From: Moringa oleifera | Lineage: Eukaryota > Streptophyta > Magnoliopsida > Brassicales > Moringaceae | DNA length: 64,000 bases | Direction of reading: 5' to 3' | Assembly (NCBI GenBank): GCA_021397835.1 | Contig: JAJFZO010000396.1 | Location: 2,232,001 to 2,296,000 of the forward strand | Part shown: one piece after another, positions 45,871-58,000 of the stretch | Layout of the letters: each line of letters opens with the position of its first letter | Numbering within the stretch: the stretch's first letter is position 1 | Notes under the pieces: generated by a model | Told to the model about the DNA's origin: nothing | Seen by the model: only the letters and a program-made list of their open reading frames with translations | Databases searched by the model: none | Position numbers and translations under genes: made by a program

Positions 45871-46739
45871 CGTAAGGCGCGATATCAGTTATATTCTTCA
45901 GTGTTAACACATCCTTTAATGATAATATTTCTTTTATACAGAATTTAAACCGTTAAAACACCAAACATACCTCATGACATAGGCAACATTATGCTTAAAA
46001 TGTGTCCAAAAAGGATAAGCGAATCTAGAAATCCATTTTTCAAAAATGAATAAAGTGATAAGAAATGGAGAAAATAAAACTTACAGAGATTGTTGTTGCT
46101 TTAAAACTGTGTGTTGTAAAAAATGCAGGTCAAATGTTGCAAAGACTATAGAAAAGTGAAGGAAAATGATAGAAACCGATGAAAAACTCAAACCAAGAGA
46201 GAAATTGAGGTTTCTTGTTGGAGATACTTGGAGTATACTTCTTTGTCATTGCTTTCAAATCAAGAATAAAATTATAATTTTATTTAAAAAAAGTGAGGAC
46301 AATTTGGACCACATATTAAAAAAAAAGGCTAAAAAAACCTTAAAACAATGATGTTGGACATTTAGGTACTTCAAGGTATATAGAAGGTCATTTAAAAAAA
46401 ATTTCCAGCATTAAACATTTACCATATCCACTCATAACATGGTAGGCATACAAACACTCAATTCCATTCACTAATTTAAGCATGTTTTCATCCTATATAT
46501 TCTAATAAATTTGCATTACATGGGGTGTTAATGGGTCAGTATCTGGTTGAATCTTTCTACATACATAGTCAATGCGGGACTAGAAAGCCAAAAAAAGAAA
46601 AAAAGAAAAAAGAAGAAGTAATGTGTTAACACAGTGTCAGTAAAAAGACCACAATAACAACATATCATAAGTGACATCAATTACATAAAATATTTTATGT
46701 AACTACAAATTGGTTTTGTCGCAACCTCAGAATAGTAAG

Positions 46740-47030
46740 GAATGCTTTGATGTGCTACATGCATATTTTCACTAGGTAAATATTGCATGAAATAACTAAT
46801 AATACATGGAAATACTAAATAATGCATGAAATATTGCTAAATAATGCATGATATTAAGAAATAATACATAGAACCAAAAAGAAAATGCAAGAAATATTGT
46901 TATATAATGCATTGAACTAAAGAAAATATTACATGAAATTTTAAAATTTTACATGGCACTAATATATGATGGATGAAATCATATAAAATAATACATAACA
47001 CATCAATAGTATATGGATCGATAAAAGAAT
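46740..47030. repeat. iterated AATACATGGAA/AATGCATGAAAT motif array
   Basis: Around a dozen degenerate units of AAT(A/G)CATG(G/A)AAT at 18-30 base spacing. It is a different word from the AAATGGTG arrays but organised in the same way. It recurs at 49185-49380. Confidence 0.75.
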
Positions 47031-47589
47031 GCAAGGAAGAAGTAGGTAAATAAAATATTGGCTACTCATAGTATCTTTTAACCAACTATTATTAAGTTCA
47101 AGATGAAAGACTAAGAACCATTAAGGCTTACAAGGTACTAATGTTTCACCTATAATGGTCAAACAAATAACATTCAATACATAATTAAATACAAAGTGGT
47201 GACAATCATACAATAATATCAAATCAATCCATAATGTTAGTAAATTTATGTGATATTTCCTTCAAGAAAAGAATTGTATGCTTAGAGTATCTTAGGGTTG
47301 AATTCAAAAGTTTTTTGCTTTTTGCCTGCTTGATCAAGCTTTTTCAGACATGGAAAGGCTTAACAATTTCTAACCTCGAGAGTCATGCTGTCATGAGGCC
47401 CACTACCTATAGAAAATGTGAGTTGCTACTAAGAAAAAATGTGCTATAATGGGTTACCTAAACCTCATTAGTAGCCATTGTGTCTTGTTATACATTTTTA
47501 GCAGTGGATGAAAAAAAGGGCTTATTGTTAATAAGTTGGGAGCTCAGTTTAAATAATTATTCAACAGCTTCTTTATCCCTATAACTTAA

Positions 47590-47760
47590 TATTATAAAGC
47601 TTTCAGCCGTATGACTGATTGCTATTTAGCCCTTAACCTTAAGATTGTCTATTTTGGAGCCTTCGACCTTAAGACTTGCTGTGAAGAAGCCTCCCTGCGT
47701 AAGGTTGGCCATTAAGGAGCCATCAACCTTATCAACGGTTGCTTTAGAGCCCCTTATGCA
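47590..47760. repeat. short tandem repeat, unit about 38 bp
   Basis: Four to five diverged units built on GGAGCCTTCGACCTTAAGACTTGCT (16 of these bases conserved in most). They run from AAAGCTTTCAGCCGTATGAC to GCTTTAGAGCCCCTTATGC. There is no open frame through the array. Confidence 0.7.
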
Positions 47761-48164
47761 TAACAGAAATCACATTAAATGTTAAAAAACTGCTTACATG
47801 TATAGATAAAATATATATAAATTCACAAGGAATAGTGGAAAATAATACCTAAACATTCCGATCACAAGAGAAAATCAATCAAATCTTTTAAAAAACTCAT
47901 AATCATGAGACAGCTTAGGGAATAATTTAAGCGCATCCACTTGTTAGTGTTAGATATCATGTTGTTGGTCACTTTTTACCAGTGCATCAAATAATATCTG
48001 CACTAATCGCCTTAATGATCTGAGCTCAAAACTTATGCATGCAAAGCTTGTGTCCACATTTGTGGCCTTGACTACTTAGGTACTTTTTTGGAATCCTTAT
48101 CCAATGAGGTTTAAATAATTACTTACATCACAATAATACAACATTCTCTAATGTGTATAAATAT

Positions 48165-48389
48165 TTAACAACACAAGAATTGATTGAATAATAGTATGTA
48201 CCTTTTTCTTCTTTTTCTCTTTACCAGTAATTTTTTGAGACCCTCGGATACTGAAGGAACTCTTATGTCTGAGGGCTTTATACTCGAAGGTATACTAACT
48301 TCAACCTTAGTGTTTGGATCAACATATAGGATGTGGGATATGATACATTCCTCAACACCAAAGAAATATGATATGCTTCTCTCCCTCAT
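48165..48389 (-). other. open frame, uncharacterised
   Basis: Seventy-four codons, rich in Ser and Val, ending in a basic stretch (LLVKRKRRKRY). It lies on the same strand as the DUF1985-like remnants and may be a piece of the same decayed gene. No domain recognised. Confidence 0.25.
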
Positions 48390-48532
48390 TGAAGGGACAA
48401 CCTTTTCCTCAACATAAATCTACCACATGTTATAAGCATTAATCATAAGGCATTGTGAGTAGTATAATAAATTTATTAACTAACGTAATAGTGTGTATGT
48501 TTAAATAACCAGTTTACCAAAATAATTTTTAA

Positions 48533-48930
48533 GAGCATTAGGCCTTGTTTTCACTATCCCATTGAAATTGTAAAAAAAAAAATTGTGTCCCCAAAGGGAT
48601 TTGATTAAACCTATCTAACTCCTCAACGAAAGTGAACTCTCATCCCTTAATTGATTATTACTCATCATACCCATAAAGAATGCCGTACAACAAATACATC
48701 ATGACTTTCACCACATTATCTGATTCTGTAAATTCAGCACTCAGCAGTTTCCCTCTCAATATGTCTACACTAATCCTACTCAGACTAGAAAAATATTTAG
48801 AAGCTATAAAAAAAATTACCTGTAATTTAGCAACTACTGAATTTCATTTCATTGACAAGGCAAAAGTCCACCTTACCAAATGTGGCCACCCTCTAACTTA
48901 TGCAAAAGCATAACATGTCATTCTTTCCAT
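48533..48930 (-). pseudogene. DUF1985-like protein remnant 2
   Basis: Minus-strand reading gives WPHLVRWTFALSMK near the start, VMMYLLYGILYGYDE in the middle, then FVEELDRFNQIPLGTQFFFY and IVKTRPNALKNYFG. The block YLLYGILYGYDE, then EELDRFNQIPLG resembles the second half of DUF1985, like remnant 1. Two stops interrupt it. Having two such domains about 3 kb apart suggests two elements or one that was duplicated. Confidence 0.45.
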
Positions 48931-49184
48931 GCTCCACTTCCCTCAAAGAATAGTTAATCAATAATTTTGCTACTAAATGTCATGCTAGTATTCATGTCAA
49001 GTAAAAAACCAAAAAGCACAAACTCCTTAAATTTGTTTCTTACAATCCCATTGTTATTCATATTGTTGAAAATTTTACTTAAATTACTTAAAGTACTTAG
49101 ATAAGACTTGTTGTTGATGGTGAGGTTAACATCTAATAACTTTTCTTGGACAATATAGGATTATATCTTGCCTAAGTAAAATAA

Positions 49185-49380
49185 TGCCAATAAATTCTAT
49201 TAGTACATGGAAGAATATAATAATGCATAGAAGATTAAAATACAACATATACCCTTAAACAGAGATTAAAAGATAATATATGAATTATTCAAGCAACGTA
49301 TAAGGCTAAAAACAATACTTGGAGGATTCGTACAATACATGGGGGTTACATATAATGCATGGAGGCTTAAAGTGCTACTT
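49185..49380. repeat. second AATACATGGA motif array
   Basis: Units such as TAGTACATGGAAGAATAT, ATAATGCATAGAAGATTA, CAATACATGGGGGTTACA and TAATGCATGGAGGCTTA, in the same style as 46740-47030. Confidence 0.6.
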
Positions 49381-50250
49381 AAAACACAGTTACATCACAA
49401 GTAAACAAAAGGCACAACTATAATATTTTAGGTACACAAAATGAAACCCAATGCCTTAATCCACTCATGATTCTCACGCTCATACATATAAACAACCAAC
49501 ACAGTTATGCCAACTCCATTCAAAAGGCACAAATAAATCATCCAAATAAATCATATAAGTCTAGTAGTGAATTCCATGCTTAAACCCCTACAATCCAACA
49601 TTTTAGACCAATTAAATTTACTGAATGACACAAAAAAATCATTTAAATAAATCATATAAGTCTATTGGCAATTGCATCTTGAAACATATGCAAATTCAAC
49701 ATACCCAAACCAATATCTAACATTACACACAAGTCAATCACCCAAATAAAATGTGTTCCATAGATTTTCACAAACTTGCTTGAAATTTCTACATTTACAA
49801 CTCAAAGATGCCAAAAAAATAAAGAAAGTCACCATTTTTTTCTTGGGTTTGTCAATATGTTCATGAATTTGTAAACTTATTTTAAGATGAGATAACCAAA
49901 TTGAAACAATATCAAAATCATACTTTTTTGTTCTTGTATCTATTTACTAACAAGGGAATGATGGATTTATTGTTTTGGTGACAAGATTCAAGATGAGAAT
50001 GCTTGATTTTGGTGGTTGGATGATTTGTGAAGAGAAAAATATGGGTTTTGACAAAGAGAGAATGAAGAGAAAGAGAGAGGGTCATTTGGTGAAAAAGGAG
50101 GGAGAAAGAACAAGTGTGAACTTTAATGTTCTTCGATGGGTGATGCAGTTGCAATCTTGATTGCCATTAGAAGGTGTTTTTATTTGAAATTTAAAAGAAA
50201 ATGCTAAAAACAACTACATTAATATTAGTAAATTTGGATTTTTTTTTAAA
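49381..50250. other. no gene recognised
   Basis: AT-rich with two opposite short frames at 49918-50160 that share no motif with known proteins. It could be the edge of the DUF1985-bearing element. GCTAAAAACAACTACATTAA at 50203 is partly complementary to TTGATGTAGTTTTTAGC at 31966, a weak hint of terminal repeats. Confidence 0.3.
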
Positions 50251-50269
50251 TGCCTCTTGTACGAACGCC

Positions 50270-52000
50270 CAAAAAAAACTCTCATAAATTTGTTATTTAT
50301 AGTAAACAACATATTAAAAAAATTAGTGAAGAAGAACTAATTCAATTAATAGAAATTTGTAATAGGAATAAGACAACTAGTAGTAAACTATGTAGCTTTA
50401 CGCAAAAAATTAAAGAAGAAAATGAATAAAATGATAGAATTGAAGAATATTAAAAAATGAAAAAAATGAAATTTGATGAATGAAATTCTTAAGCTTATTT
50501 TCACTAATATTTATAATCCATAACAATGATATAAACCTAAGAGATTTATTAAGAGAAATTAACTTAAATTTTTGAAAAAAGTGAAAACTCTAGAAATCTC
50601 TTCATAACTCATGATATTCAAAAATGATCAAATGGAGAAACATGATAAGAAATGACTAGTATATTCAAGGACTTAGATAGAGTACATTGGTTTTGTAGCA
50701 AATTATTTAGCATAAACTTAAGTCAATTAGCAATTAAAGGTTGTAGAGATTGAAAAAATTTTAGTGTTAAACTCAAAAGTCATGATACAATTACTAATGA
50801 ACATGCTACTAATATGAATGATTGGGTTGATTTAAAAATAAGATTTTGAAAAATATAACATTTAATAAAAATGAACAAGGACAAATTAACTAAAAAAATT
50901 ACATTAGAGAAATGTATTATTGAGAATTATTGTTACTGTGAAAAACCTTGCAAAAAAGAAAAACAACAATTTGGTCGTGGAAAGAATGAGAAGGTTATCA
51001 ACATAATTACAGAAGTTTCTTAGATAATTGAGATGATTGCAAAATTTGATCTAATAATGTGAAAACATGTTAGGCATATTAAAGCTAGTGATATTAATTC
51101 ATAAATCATATATCTTGGTCATAATACACAAGATGAATTAGTAACTAAATTAAATATAAAAATTAGAAATACAATTATAAAAAATAAAGAAATATAACTT
51201 TTTTTTCAGTTATGCTTTATTATATATACTTCAAATATTAGTTATCAAGAATAAACGTTTATTATATTAAGATGTATAAATATTTCAACAAATCTAACAG
51301 CAAGAAAAAAAATATTTCATATCATGTTTAGAGATGAGTGGTAGTTCGAGTCAAGGCCTTTTTGATAATCTCATAATGCAATAAAGAATCTTAAAACTTA
51401 ATACTAATAATGTAAAAGATCAAGTATATGATAATGAAACTAATATCAAAGGAAAATAATAAAGTGTGCAAACAAAATCATTAAATATAAATTCCAAAGC
51501 ATTTTATATACCATATGGTTGTTATAACCTTAACTTATTACACTGTAGTATGACTAATTTTGCTATTAAAGCAATAATATATTTTGAAGTGATATAACCT
51601 GTATATTTATTATTTTCTTGAAAAAAAAATAAAAAAATTCAAGATAATATTTCTTATTTAACTATTAAGTCAGTATCATCACATGTTTGAAAATTTATAT
51701 ATAATGAAATTGTCACATAAATAAATTATCAAGCTCCACAAATAATAGATATTTTTTTACTTCAATTAGCACAAACTAATGAAAATCATAAAAGAAAAGG
51801 TGAAGTTTTTCTCTTATAACATATGAATTTGAAAACTTTAAGTTTTTATTATGGTTATTTGTTATCCCATATCGTTTGCAATTAATGAATTAATACTTAC
51901 AATCTAAAGATATGTATATAGACGTTTATAATTGAATTGAAAGGTTTTATTTATTCCTTTGAAAAATATAGCAAAAATAAATTTATAGTTGCTATGATTT
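50270..52000 (+). pseudogene. decayed viral- or retroelement-like coding remnant
   Basis: Plus-strand translation gives long stretches of protein-like sequence broken by stops in several frames. One has a Cys-rich motif of zinc-knuckle type (YCYCEKPCKK near 50927). It is followed by a basic stretch and, some 180 bases on, TQDELVTKLNIKIRNTI. The low GC, single-strand coding bias and short Cys motif recall coat or movement regions of endogenous pararetroviruses (Caulimoviridae), but I cannot confirm this. There is no visible reverse transcriptase. It could equally be an unrelated transposon gene. Confidence 0.25.
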
Positions 52001-52284
52001 TAGCTAAAGAAATAACATTCGAAATGGATAGAGAATATAGGGTTAATGGTATCAAGATGGCTTACATCTCATTGAGACACACATTTTGTTAAATTCTTAA
52101 CCTAGGACTTCCATCTTTTAATTCCATTATTTTTAATGGTTTGACACAAAAGACCAAAAATATGCCTCTTTGCAAATGACCATCTCTCTTGAAAGCCTCT
52201 TCTTTCTTCCAAACCCCAAAAAACCTATCTTGAAATCCATTTTCATCTCTTCTTTTTTAGATCCAAAACTTTCCCATAATCATC

Positions 52285-52492
52285 TTTTCAGGAGATGCAA
52301 TAAAAAAAAATGATAATGTTATCATGAAATCAACTGTGCAAAAGAAATTCGATGCGATCTCAATGCAAAATGGTGACTGTATGGATCAATTAAGAAGGGA
52401 TTTTAGTGAGTCAAGTAGAATGGGAAAGGACCCAATTAGCGAGCAACATGAATGGGTTTATTACAACCAACAAGGAAATGTTATCATTTGAA
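52285..52492 (+). pseudogene. exon-like fragment of an unknown gene
   Basis: After an acceptor-like TTTTCAG at 52284-52290 an open frame encodes about 65 residues, including KFDAISMQNGDCMDQLRRDF and EQHEWVYYNQQGN, and ends in a stop. Codon use is less AT-biased than the surroundings, as in a captured gene fragment. I do not recognise the protein, and there are no other exons nearby. Confidence 0.3.
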
Positions 52493-52972
52493 AGGTTCTT
52501 TTTTCTACTTTTTTTTTTTTCAATTGGTGGTGCAAGGGACTAGAAGTGATAATGAAGCTATTGATAAATGGTAAGCAATTGTGGGATGCAATGTGTATCC
52601 TCATTAGTAAACTTTTCCCTTCGTTTATTTAACTTCTCCTAACTTATTGTTTTCTTCCTTTTTAAGGACACTTTATTGTTGAATGTGCACATCTTGCATA
52701 GTTCGCTCATGCCCAAGCAACCATAATATCATAGTCGTTGCCACCATTAGCAGCCCCTGTGGATTTAACAACTAGTCTAGGCAGTATATCCCATGTATCT
52801 TTATTCTTTAGGTAGTGCGTGGGCAACTGTCCTTTTCTTTCTGTGATCCTCATTTGAATTTGTAAAGCAAGAACTACTAGAAGAATTCGAAAAGCAAAGA
52901 AACCAAGAACTATTCTTGCAAAAAGTAAAAATAAAAATAAAATATTTTAAAATTTATTTTTTAGGTAAAGGT

Positions 52973-53490
52973 CATTTTAAACTTTGAGTTTTAATACTTT
53001 TCCAAACAAATCTTGATCGATTGATTTTTTTTTTTTCAAATTAGAGCTTAGTGAAAATGATTGTGAAAAATTAATAGTATTTTTATTGTTGAAATACTTG
53101 AAAAATTACTCATATAGATTTTATATTCCATTTCGATTTTATCCCTAAAATTTGAATAATTTTCAACTAATGAGCTATTCTATATGGTTTTCTTAATTTT
53201 TGATAGTCTAATTTTTTTAAAAAATATTTTCAGAACTAAAAGAGTATTGATTTTTCTTTTTTAGGATGATAGTAGGTTGGATATTTTTTTACATTAGAAA
53301 AAAAATTTAAGTCAAAATTCATTGTAAAACATCTACAATTTGAATATATTTAATTTTTAATTAAATTTTTTGATAGTGTTCAATTTTATTCAAATTGATA
53401 GATCATAATTTATTTAGAGACATTTTAAAAATTAAAGTTTGATCGAAGAAAAAAGTAAAATCAAATATTTTAAATGACCTTCATCCTTTT
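52973..53490. mobile_element. foldback/MITE-like element, copy of 4952-5482
   Basis: It starts AGGTAAAGGTCATTTTAAAC and ends in the complement of that sequence. Internal words are shared with 4952-5482, for example ATTTTATCCCTAAAATTTGAATAATT against ATTTTATTCCTCAAATATGAATAATT. Confidence 0.6.
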
Positions 53491-53516
53491 TCTAAAAATT
53501 TTATTTTTTAAATAAC

Positions 53517-54049
53517 AATTTAAGGTAAAAGATATATGAAACTTTGAAATATACTTTATATTATCAAATGAATTTGGGTATTTGAAAAGTGATAAATCAA
53601 ACCCTGAATAAATTTGGATCAAATTAAATATTGACAAAAAAATTTAAAAATTAAAAATTTTAAAATTAAGGACCTTATACAACAAATTTTGGTTCAAACT
53701 TTTTTATGTAAAGAAATATTCAAACTACCGTTATAATAAAATTCTAAAATTTTTTGATAAGTGAATTTTTTAAAAACAAATTTACAATGTTAAAAATTAT
53801 TAAAAAATAATTTATACGTCAAAACTTATTTAAATTTGAAAAATGAACTCAAAATAGAGTGTAAAATTTATTTGAGTAATTTTTTAAATATTTTAATGAT
53901 AAAAATATTTTTATTTTTTTAAGCTATTTGAGTTGAAGTTCAATTTAATTCAAATTGATTAAAGTTTAATTTCTCATGTTTTAAATATTAGAGTTTATTG
54001 GATAACATGGTATAGTTTAGAATTTTATATAATATGTCTCTTAAAATTA
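53517..54049. mobile_element. foldback/MITE-like element, copy of 5757-6304
   Basis: The ends are imperfect inverted repeats (TTAAGGTAAAAGATATATGA with the complement of TAATATGTCTCTTAAAATT). Its interior resembles the reverse complement of the preceding element, giving the same head-to-head composite as at 4952-6304. Confidence 0.5.
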
Positions 54050-55199
54050 GAATATTAACTACTATTCTTATAAAGAATAATTTAAATATTATTTATCTAA
54101 ATTTAATTTAAACACATAAAAATAATTATTTAATATAAATATAAAAATCATTTCAATTTTTTGAAAAATTGATAATATTGTTACAATTAAAATTATTTAT
54201 TATTTATTTTATTCTTATAAATAAAATTAATTATTTAATAACATGATTAATCATCTATTTTTTAAAAGATGGATGATTATTTTTAAAAAATAATTATTAT
54301 TATTATTTTTAAATCTAATTTATAAAAATAAAAAATAATTATTTAATAAAATATAAAAAATAATCGTTAATTCTTTATAAAATCAACCATTATTATTTTT
54401 GTTAACAAGTTTTTTATTTGTTAGAGAAATAAGATGTCAATTTTCTTTAAAATCAACATTTAAAGTTTACATATTTTTATTTTTAATATTTAAATAAATT
54501 CAGAAATTTTAATACAATTTTTTTCAAAATTACCCTATACTTTAATATATTATAATCATCATCGTCTTTTACAATGTTACACTAATAATGCAAATTTCAT
54601 ACACCAAAACCACATACCAACATCATTATCATCACTTTGAATACAACATCACACTCCAATCACAATCTAATAAGCGTGTATAAGTATAATCATCTTAACA
54701 CAAATTAATTCTTAATTTACACATAATCTCACTCTAATATGCGTCAATACCTTCACTTCCCCAACATTATACTCTAAGAAAAATATATCAAAATATTATC
54801 ATATTTACAAATATTAATTAAATATATCAATAATATATAAAAATTTTGCACCAATTTCTAGTCAATGTAAGTATTCATTCACATCAGTATTTACAATATA
54901 AGTGCAAAGTATATACATCTGCATTCTAACAATTCCAACACAAAATAGTATCATCTCAATCAATTACAATAATTTAATTACCTTAATTTATTATCTCCCT
55001 CAATAAATGTCACGTGAAATCAATAATTTTTTATCATTAATTTCAAGTTAGAGTGTACATGACTTTATCCATCAACTATATTTATAAAAAATATAAAAAT
55101 TAATATTATTTAATTTTATAATAAACATACCAATTAATTAAATAATTATCTAATAACTTACTATTTTGTAAAAAAATTTAAATTATTATAGTACTCAGC
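54050..55199. other. AT-rich intergenic, no gene seen
   Basis: Very low GC. From 54540 to 54960 there are repeated ATCA, CACA and CATC words that could be subterminal sequence of the CACTA fragment which follows, but no defined end was found. Confidence 0.4.
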
Positions 55200-55545
55200 A
55201 AAAGCCTCCAGTATCATCTTTGTGGTGCTATCAAGTTCTTATCCATTTACATCCTCCTTTAACACTCGGTAATTTGTATTTGTAAAAAGTCTAACTACAC
55301 ATTTTTTTTTATATTATATCTAATTTCGATAGCTATTATCAACATCGAGAACAAATAAATTATTATGTATTTTACGTGGAATCTCACGTTTCATATTGCC
55401 TCATTTCATGCATGGACACAAATGAAATCATAGTTCTTAGATTTTTTAATCACGAAAGTTAAGAATTTTTTTTTGAATTTCTGTCGTACTCTCTTGATCT
55501 TTTATTAGCAAATATCCAAATCTTATCTATTCTATTGTCAAAGAT
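55200..55545 (-). pseudogene. fragment of a second CACTA TNP2 (transposase-associated domain)
   Basis: Aligns with 39880-40087 of the complete CACTA: shared words TAGCTATTATCAAC or TAGCTGCTATCAAC, CATGGACA, and GCAAATATCCAAATCTTATC at the start. On the minus strand it begins MDKIWIFANKRSRE and later has LCPCMKxGNMKRE. Only this N-terminal domain is visible. Confidence 0.65.
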
Positions 55546-55788
55546 TGACTAAATTAGCATATTGAGTTAATCATAGGGGCATATATGCATATTGTTGAAT
55601 CTTAAATTTCACAGGTAGGTGATCTTATATCATTTAAGAATATATATTTATGTGGAGCATATGATAAATCATGATTTATTTTATAAAATTTTTTGATAGG
55701 ATAACCTTATAGTCCTTCAAGTACATAACTTATATACATATAAGTAAATATTTGTTTATCAAAACAATGTAAAAGTATCCATTATGTA

Positions 55789-55791
<3 letters not shown>

Positions 55792-55824
<33 letters not shown>
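55792..55824. repeat. (TA)n microsatellite
   Basis: Sixteen TA units in a row. Confidence 0.95.
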
Positions 55825-55829
<5 letters not shown>

Positions 55830-56506
55830 TAGTGCAAAAAATTTAATAAATAAAAATCCACAATAATTTACATATCATAGGTTATACACAATTCTCACAT
55901 TTCTAACTTACCCAATATAAATTATTTCAAGAATTATTAATAAATAATTTGTATCAATCCATGTATTTTATACGTGGATTATAATTAAAAAATTTACCAA
56001 TGATTCTTAAATAATATTTAAAAGATTAATGTGAAAAGATTAAACTAATCTTACTATCATATTGTATCATATAATTTAATGTGATATGGAAAAATTAAAA
56101 CAAAGTAATTAAAAACTAGTGTAATATTATATTTAAGAATCACCTATGCTAATCAATTTTTTAATATAAAAAATTAAACACATATTTTGTCGAATATGGA
56201 CTAATAAAAATTAATACAATCACTTAATAATTTTTAAATTATTAAAAAGTACGTGTAATTTAACGTGATATGGAATAATGTATATTAATCAAATTTTAAA
56301 TATAAAATTAATTCATATTTAACCGTACGTGAATGTATAAATTTATTACAAAAAATTAAAAAATTTAATTAATTTAAGATTTTATATAATTGGACGTGAT
56401 AGGAGCTAATAAGACTCTAGCCATTAGGCACTTTATTTTAATGAAGATCTTAGACAATTAATGCATTTGGTGCTTCTACAAACTCACACTTCATATTATG
56501 ATCTAA
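55825..56506. other. intergenic, no gene seen
   Basis: AT-rich. The words ACGTG(A/G)TA and TTTAACGTGATATGGA repeat several times between 56070 and 56400, possibly another mobile-element end. Confidence 0.4.
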
Positions 56507-58000
56507 GTCCCAAGTTTATTTTGATCTCAATCCATGATTACAACCTTTCTTTTTTGCTTTTTTACAGAATTAGAGGTTCTATCCAAACTCAGGTAATTTT
56601 TGGTGGAATTTTTTTGAAACATTTTAAATGATACTATATTTCAATTGATTGTATATGGCTAAAGAAGGTTTCCAGTACAACTGTCCACCACAAACCTCAT
56701 GTTCCTCTTGCTAACTGACAACCACTTGGTGTTTCATTTTTTTTGTGGCCTAAGTGAATGGCTAATCCCTAGGCTCATTATTTGACTTATGGTCCACGAG
56801 TCTGACCAGTTTACAGTTTGATCTTATTTATTAATAGGACCAAATTAAAGCCATTCATTTAAATAATGAATGAGGTGGTGAGTTTCAAATTTTGAAATAA
56901 ACTGCCAATGAATCGATCCGTTAAGATTAATCACTAGATCATAATTATACTATATTTAGGATAGCCCATTAGAACAAAAAATGAGCTATAATTAAACTGT
57001 ATTTAGACCAACCCATTAACATTAATAAATGAGTTATATTTAGATCAATCAATTTAGATCAACAAATCTAGTATTTAGGTTTACTTAATTAAATCATTGA
57101 TAAGTTTTATTTTCATAATTATAATTAAATTAGTTTATAATCATTATTTGTTAAACACAAAAACGAATTTGACACCTTTTATAATTGAAGCATTTATATA
57201 TTTGAAGGATTTGAATTTGGTGAATAAAAGAATACAAAACAATACAAGATCAAAAGAGATGACAACAATTAGCAAATATTGATATATATCGATCTGAATT
57301 TAATGATACTAGTTCACTTAAATATTAAAAATTATATTTTAATAAAAATAAATTTATGTAATCTTGTTAATTTAAAAATATACTTATTTGCATAATAAAA
57401 TTGATAAATATATATAATTGACAAGTGACTAAGTGTCAACTTAATTGAAATGTACTTATCTTACAGTGATGCATTAATTTTTTAAAATTATGTTTATTTA
57501 ATTAAATATAATTATTTATTTAGTATTATGTATAAAATTTTTTTATATTATTTATTTTTAAAATAACAAATGATATAATTTATAAAATGTTAACTTATAT
57601 ATGTATAAAATATAATAAAACCTATTTAATATTCATGTAATACACTTGTTAGGTCTACACAAACATATATAAAATATGCATAAAATATAAATAAAATTTA
57701 TTTAAGACCTAAACAAACTCAAATAAAATCTAAACAAAAGCCTGTTCAAAATCCAAAAATAGCCTAACAAATTGAAACCGTAAGTAAACTATAAGCCATA
57801 TTTTTTGAAATGAATGAACTCTAACTTGACACATTAATTTATAAGACCAATTAAGTAATGAACCAAACTAAACTTGAACCACAAAATTTCGAGCTGATTG
57901 TGCTCGACCCGCCCCATTCTGGGGCCTAAGCTAATCCAATTCTTTTTCTCACTCTTGTTTTTTGAGACCAAGTTTGATATATGAAAAGGAAGGGTTGATG
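56507..58000 (+). pseudogene. truncated copy of the Rossmann gene, exons 6-7
   Basis: 56507-56590 corresponds to exon 6 with an internal deletion of the SAYFTGKRKAE part. 56591-56768 and 57938-57960 correspond to intron 6. 57961-58000 corresponds to the first 50 or so bases of exon 7 (FEKTKFDI-like, out of frame), after which a poly-T run replaces the rest. No promoter, exons 1-5 or stop are present, so it is dead. Confidence 0.85.
56769..57929. mobile_element. hAT-like non-autonomous insertion with 8-bp TSD
   Basis: The 8-base word GCTAATCC lies at 56761-56768 and again at 57930-57937. The undisturbed duplicate (GGCTGATCTCATTC at 12527-12540) has it once, so the insertion is well defined. 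The element starts CTAGGCTC and ends, reverse complemented, TTAGGCCCC, giving a short inverted repeat. An 8-base TSD is typical of hAT elements. There is no transposase; a short frame at 57097-57282 is meaningless. Confidence 0.75.

Noticed and set aside
31966..50225. Possible terminal inverted repeats of a Mutator-like element hosting the CACTA
   Set aside because: Only about 17-20 bases (TTGATGTAGTTTTTAGC and the complement of GCTAAAAACAACTACATTAA) match, with no target duplication. Too weak to define ends.
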